A stretch of DNA of 44,502 nt from an uncultured Flavonifractor sp. GTDB taxonomy: Bacteria > Bacillota > Clostridia > Oscillospirales > Oscillospiraceae. The stretch covers positions 1 through 44,502 of the forward strand of contig CAJUDT010000010.1 in assembly GCA_910585415.1 (NCBI GenBank), read 5' to 3'. Under the pieces are notes generated by a model. It saw nothing but the letters and a program-made list of their open reading frames with translations, had not been told where the DNA came from and did no database searches. Position numbers and translations under genes: made by a program. Shown here in pieces: positions 41,085 through 44,502 of the stretch (its first letter is position 1; every line of letters starts with the position of its first letter).

Positions 41085-42074
41085 ATGAAGAAATTCATCA
41101 ATGCAGTGGACAAAGTAGAGGACCAAATGATTCAGGGCATGGTCAAGGCCTATCCTCAGTATGTCAGAAAGCTGGACTGCGGCAACGTGGTGGTGCGCAG
41201 CCACAAGAAGGAGGGCAAGGTAGCCCTCATCAGCGGCGGCGGCAGCGGCCACGAGCCCGCCCACGGCGGCTACGTGGGCGAGGGTATGCTGGACGCCGCG
41301 GTAGCCGGAGCGGTGTTTACCTCCCCCACCCCCGACCAGGTGCTGGAGGGCATCAAGGCCGTCGCCACCGACGCGGGCGTGCTGATGGTGATTAAGAACT
41401 ACACCGGCGACGTGATGAACTTTGAAATGGCCGCCGATATGGCCCGTGACGAGGGCATCAAGGTGGCTCAGGTGGTGGTCAACGACGACGTGGCCGTCAA
41501 GGACAGCCTCTACACCGTGGGCCGCCGGGGCGTGGCGGGCACCGTATTCGTCCACAAGATTGCCGGCGCTCTGGCCGAGACAGGGGCGGACCTGGAGGCC
41601 GTTCAGGCGGTGGCCCAGAAGGTCATTGACAACGTGCGCACCATGGGCGCGGCCATTGCGCCCTGCACCGTGCCCGCAGCGGGCAAGCCGGGCTTCGAGC
41701 TGGGCGAGGACGAGATGGAGGTGGGCATCGGCATCCACGGCGAGCCAGGCACCCACCGTGAGCCGCTCAAGACCGCCGATGAGATCGTGGATATGCTTTT
41801 AGCGCAGATTCTGGCGGATTTGGACTTCGCGGGCAGCGAGGTGGCCGTGATGATCAACAGCGCCGGGGCCACCCCCCTGATGGAGCTCTTCATTCTCAAC
41901 AACCGCGTGGCGGACGTGCTGGCGGAAAAGGGCGTCAAGGTCTATAAGACCCTTGTGGGCGAGTTCATGACCTCCATTGAGATGGCCGGTTTCTCCATCT
42001 CCCTGCTGAAGCTGGACAGCCAGCTCAAGGAGCTGCTGGACGCCAAGGCCGACACGCCGGGTTTCAGGGCATAA
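41085..42074 (+). CDS. dhaK: dihydroxyacetone kinase, substrate-binding subunit
   Basis: A 329-residue DhaK. SGGGSGHEPAHGGYVG (50-65) is the family fingerprint, and H218 in GIGIHGEPG is the residue that binds dihydroxyacetone covalently, the same number as in E. coli. NYTGDVMNFEMA (105-116) is also typical. With DhaL and DhaM it transfers phosphate from PTS to dihydroxyacetone, giving DHAP. AAAGGGAGG precedes the ATG at 41085; the upstream in-frame extension has no DhaK similarity. Confidence 0.95.
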   Translation: MKKFINAVDKVEDQMIQGMVKAYPQYVRKLDCGNVVVRSHKKEGKVALISGGGSGHEPAHGGYVGEGMLDAAVAGAVFTSPTPDQVLEGIKAVATDAGVLMVIKNYTGDVMNFEMAADMARDEGIKVAQVVVNDDVAVKDSLYTVGRRGVAGTVFVHKIAGALAETGADLEAVQAVAQKVIDNVRTMGAAIAPCTVPAAGKPGFELGEDEMEVGIGIHGEPGTHREPLKTADEIVDMLLAQILADLDFAGSEVAVMINSAGATPLMELFILNNRVADVLAEKGVKVYKTLVGEFMTSIEMAGFSISLLKLDSQLKELLDAKADTPGFRA

Positions 42075-42098
42075 TTTCAGGAAAGCGGGCGGACCCAT

Positions 42099-42719
42099 AT
42101 GAATACAGAACAGTTGATTGCAGTCATTCACCAAATCGCAGAGAAAATTGAGGCAGAAAAGGCCTTTCTCACCGAACTGGACAACGTCATTGGCGACGGG
42201 GACCACGGCATCAATCTGGCCCGTGGCTTTGGCGAGGTGGAAAAGAAGCTGGACAGCCTCAAGGACAAGGAGCCCGGCGACGTGCTCAAGAGCGTGGGCA
42301 TGACGTTGGTATCCACCGTGGGCGGGGCCTCCGGCCCTCTGTACGGCACCGGCTTTATGAAGCTGGGCGGCGCGGTCAGGGGTAAAGATTCCCTCACGGT
42401 CCCCGACTTCCTGGCGGGCTTCCAGCAGGCCATTGAGGGGATTATGCAGCGGGGCCGCTCCACCAAGGGCGAAAAGACCATGCTGGACGCCATGATTCCC
42501 GCCAAGGAGGCCATGGAATCCACCTGGAATGCGACGCAGGACCCCAAGGCCGCTTTTGCTGCCGGTATTGCCGCCGCCAAGGAGGGCGTGGCGTTTACCA
42601 AGACCATCGCCGCCACCAAGGGGCGGGCCAGCTACCTGGGTGAGCGGAGCATCGGCCACCAGGACCCCGGAGCTACCTCGTTCACCATGCTGCTGGAAAT
42701 CGTGGGAGGCGCGGTGTAG
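42099..42719 (+). CDS. dhaL: dihydroxyacetone kinase, ADP-binding subunit
   Basis: A 206-residue DhaL. The magnesium/ADP motif GDGDHG (32-37, D33 and D35) and TVGGASGPLYGT (about 72-83) are intact, as is GRASYLGERSIGHQDPGA near the C-terminus. It holds ADP as a prosthetic group that DhaM rephosphorylates. One base separates its stop from the dhaM start, so translation is coupled. Confidence 0.95.
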   Translation: MNTEQLIAVIHQIAEKIEAEKAFLTELDNVIGDGDHGINLARGFGEVEKKLDSLKDKEPGDVLKSVGMTLVSTVGGASGPLYGTGFMKLGGAVRGKDSLTVPDFLAGFQQAIEGIMQRGRSTKGEKTMLDAMIPAKEAMESTWNATQDPKAAFAAGIAAAKEGVAFTKTIAATKGRASYLGERSIGHQDPGATSFTMLLEIVGGAV

Positions 42720-42720
42720 C

Positions 42721-43104
42721 ATGGTAGGATTTGTCATTGTGTCCCACAGCGCCAAGCTGGCGGAGGGCGTGGTGGACTTGGCCCGGATGATGGCCAAGGA
42801 GGTCCCCATTGCCGCCGCTGGCGGTCTGGAGGATGGCGGCTTCGGCACCAGTTTTGAGAAAATCCAACGGGCCGTGGAGCAGGTCTACTCTGACGACGGC
42901 GTGATTCTCCTGATGGATATGGGCAGCGCAGTCATGACCGCCGAGATGGTCCTAGAGTCCATGGAGGACAAAAAGCTCCACATGGCCGACTGTCCCATCG
43001 TAGAGGGGGCGGTCAGCGGCACCCTCAGCGCCGAGGCGGGCTCCACTCTGGAGGAAATTCTGGAGGATCTGGCGGAAACCGGGACAATGAAAAAGCTCTC
43101 ATAA
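42721..43104 (+). CDS. dhaM: dihydroxyacetone kinase phosphotransfer subunit (EIIA-like)
   Basis: A 127-residue DhaM consisting only of the EIIA-Man-like domain, as in Firmicutes; the HPr and EI-like domains of the E. coli protein are absent. H9 in IVSHS is the phosphorylated residue, and GTS followed by MDMGSA and VEGAVSG are further family motifs. It receives phosphate from HPr and passes it to DhaL-ADP. A terminator follows. Confidence 0.93.
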   Translation: MVGFVIVSHSAKLAEGVVDLARMMAKEVPIAAAGGLEDGGFGTSFEKIQRAVEQVYSDDGVILLMDMGSAVMTAEMVLESMEDKKLHMADCPIVEGAVSGTLSAEAGSTLEEILEDLAETGTMKKLS

Positions 43105-43113
43105 CGCGCCAAG

Positions 43114-43150
43114 GGCGGACTCCCTCCAAAAGCGGGGAGTCCGCCTTTTT
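43114..43150 (+). terminator. intrinsic terminator of dhaKLM
   Basis: GGCGGACTCCC (43114-43124) pairs with GGGAGTCCGCC (43135-43145), followed by TTTTT. Confidence 0.88.
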
Positions 43151-43207
43151 GGACCGCCGGGCAAGGGGCGCCGCTCCCCGCTTCGCCGGAAGAAGCGGCA
43201 GTCGCAC

Positions 43208-43237
43208 TTGACAGATATACCAAATTGGGAGTATCAT
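43208..43237 (+). promoter_or_regulatory. promoter of the DUF3048 gene
   Basis: TTGACA (43208-43213), 18 bases, TATCAT (43232-43237), 38 bp before the start codon. Confidence 0.7.
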
Positions 43238-43274
43238 AGAAGCAGAAACTTGACGAAACTGGAGGGGAATCACC

Positions 43275-44381
43275 ATGGGCAAAAAGATCCTGCCCCTGCT
43301 GCTGGGCCTGGCACTGCTGTTAGGCGCCTGCGGAGAAGCGCCGGAGGAGCCCTCCCCCGCGCCCACCGGGCCTGCGCCCACTGCCACGCCCACCCCAGCG
43401 CCTACCCCGGAGCCTCTGCCGGAGCCCACACCTTATAACGGTCCCGTGAATCCGCTGACCGGCGAGCCCATGGAGGAAGCTCAGACGCTCCGCCGTCCGG
43501 TGGCCATTATGCTCAACAACCTGCGGGAGGCCCAGCCTCAGCTGGGACAATCTCAGGCGGATATTCTCTATGAGGTGTTGGCGGAGGGAGGCATCACCCG
43601 GATGTTGGGCGTCTATCAGGACCCCAAGGATGTGGGGCGTATTGGCTCCATTCGTTCCTCTCGTCCCTATTATCTGGAGCTGGCTTTGGGGCATGACGCT
43701 ATTTATATTCATGCCGGGGGCAGTGAGGACGCCTATGCAAAAATCCGTGAGTGGGGGGTTACCTCCCTGGACGGCGTGCGGGGGACCTGCATGAGTACGA
43801 CTCCCAACGGCGGGCTCATGTGGCGCGACCCGGAGCGGCGCAAATCCTTTAGTTTGGAGCATACTGTGGTTACCACCGGGGAGGCCATTGCCCAGTGGCT
43901 GCCGGAGTACAGCAATGTACGCTTGGACCACAAGGATGGGTATACTTACGAAATGAACTTCGCGGAGGATGGAACCCCCGCGGGCGGTTCCCCGGCGGAA
44001 AAGATTACTGTTCCGTTCTCGAACTATAAGACCGGTGTGTTTACCTATGACCCGGACAGCAAGACCTATTCGGTGGAGCAGTATGGCGGGGCCTATACCG
44101 ATGGGGACAATGGGGAGCAGGTTTCGGTTACTAACGTCGTGGTGATTCTTACGGCCTGCAAAAATACCGGGGATAAGTATGCTCATATCACCGTGGACCT
44201 CGCCAGCGGCGGCGCGGGCTATTATGCCTGCGGGGGGCAGGTCGTCGGGATTACCTGGAGCAAGGGGTTCCCAGACGGGCAGCTGATTTATCGGGATTTG
44301 AACGGGAATCCCCTTACCTTTGGGGTCGGTCAGACCTATGTCAATATTGTTCCTTTGGACAGTGTTGTGAAATTTGAATAA
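43275..44381 (+). CDS. DUF3048 (YerB-like) lipoprotein
   Basis: A 368-residue lipoprotein. The signal peptide ends in LLGAC with C19 as the lipid-attachment residue. A Pro/Thr/Glu linker follows (about 22-54), then the DUF3048 core (about 55-365: NPLTGEP, RPVAIMLNN, ADILYEVLAEGGITR, GSIRSSRPYY, WSKGFP). YerB-type proteins are common surface lipoproteins of spore-forming Firmicutes with no settled function. AACTGGAGGGG precedes the ATG. Complete; 121 bases of T/G-rich sequence remain before the window end. Confidence 0.9.
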   Translation: MGKKILPLLLGLALLLGACGEAPEEPSPAPTGPAPTATPTPAPTPEPLPEPTPYNGPVNPLTGEPMEEAQTLRRPVAIMLNNLREAQPQLGQSQADILYEVLAEGGITRMLGVYQDPKDVGRIGSIRSSRPYYLELALGHDAIYIHAGGSEDAYAKIREWGVTSLDGVRGTCMSTTPNGGLMWRDPERRKSFSLEHTVVTTGEAIAQWLPEYSNVRLDHKDGYTYEMNFAEDGTPAGGSPAEKITVPFSNYKTGVFTYDPDSKTYSVEQYGGAYTDGDNGEQVSVTNVVVILTACKNTGDKYAHITVDLASGGAGYYACGGQVVGITWSKGFPDGQLIYRDLNGNPLTFGVGQTYVNIVPLDSVVKFE

Positions 44382-44470
44382 TCCTTTTGTTCGGCTTTCT
44401 GCATTTTCCTGGGTTTGGTTGATTTTGCTTCTTCCTCGGTGGTTTGGTGGTTTTTGTTTTCTGGTCCTGC

Positions 44471-44502
44471 CTCCGGCGGGTTACTTTCTAAGTGATTAGA
44501 AA
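44471..44502. repeat. inverted repeat cut by the window end
   Basis: TTTCTAA (44485-44491) and TTAGAAA (44496-44502) form a perfect 7-bp stem around GTGA, preceded by CTCCGGCGGGTTAC. The stem would continue if the next bases are GTAA, as in the dispersed GTTACTTTCT...AGAAAGTAAC repeats I recall from related genomes. Confidence 0.4.

Overview
The window looks like part of a chromosome from an anaerobic, high-GC gut Firmicute. Oscillospiraceae of the Flavonifractor, Pseudoflavonifractor or Intestinimonas kind fit best. The pointers are strong AGGAGG-type ribosome binding sites, GC-rich coding sequence with AT-rich promoters, an [FeFe]-hydrogenase, many CoA-ester enzymes, sigma-54 regulation, chemoreceptors and a stand-alone DhaM. 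The genus is inferred from gene content only.

Region 1 (1-8478) is a nine-gene catabolic cluster read rightward from a clear sigma-54 promoter (239-255). It encodes a 3-hydroxyacid dehydrogenase, an MFS carrier, both CoA-transferase subunits, a thiolase, a crotonase-fold enzyme with all the catalytic residues of a 6-oxocamphor-hydrolase-type retro-Claisenase, a beta-keto-acid cleavage enzyme (BKACE), a small cupin and an SDR reductase. Together these match, step for step, anaerobic degradation of phloroglucinol, the A-ring product of dietary flavonoids. The steps are reduction (SDR), hydrolytic ring opening of a cyclic 1,3-diketone (crotonase), oxidation to triacetate (3-hydroxyacid dehydrogenase), cleavage with acetyl-CoA to acetoacetate and acetoacetyl-CoA (BKACE), CoA transfer, and thiolysis. 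This is the main discovery candidate. 

Region 2 (8479-15988) holds a LysR regulator divergent from a second MFS carrier, a PAS-AAA+ sigma-54 activator that probably drives region 1, and a trimeric [FeFe]-hydrogenase (hydCBA) that could dispose of the electrons.

Region 3 (16042-20602) has a clostripain-family (C11) protease whose promoter and ribosome binding site are now 1.7 kb apart. They are separated by an AT-richer insertion (18462-20153) with 18-bp terminal inverted repeats and a perfect 11-bp target duplication. The insertion has no transposase. It carries a zinc-ribbon DUF2089-type regulator and a dense array of RNA-type hairpins, and is best read as an IS4-family-like mobile insertion cassette.

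Region 4 (20603-32713) contains two chemoreceptors flanking an FMN-binding lipoprotein, a second sigma-54 activator divergent from a textbook sigma-54 promoter that drives an NhaC-type antiporter and an M20 peptidase, an Lrp/AsnC regulator, a two-gene chromate transporter and a Vat-type acetyltransferase.

Region 5 (32764-44502) contains a third chemoreceptor, an unrecognised membrane protein, a TSCPD protein with an aconitase-family hydratase, and a TetR (DhaS-like) gene whose promoter and 5' end are tandemly duplicated (136-bp unit). The rest is an alpha/beta hydrolase, a PepSY protein, the dihydroxyacetone kinase genes dhaKLM and a DUF3048 lipoprotein. No rRNA, tRNA, CRISPR array, phage module or complete transposase was seen.
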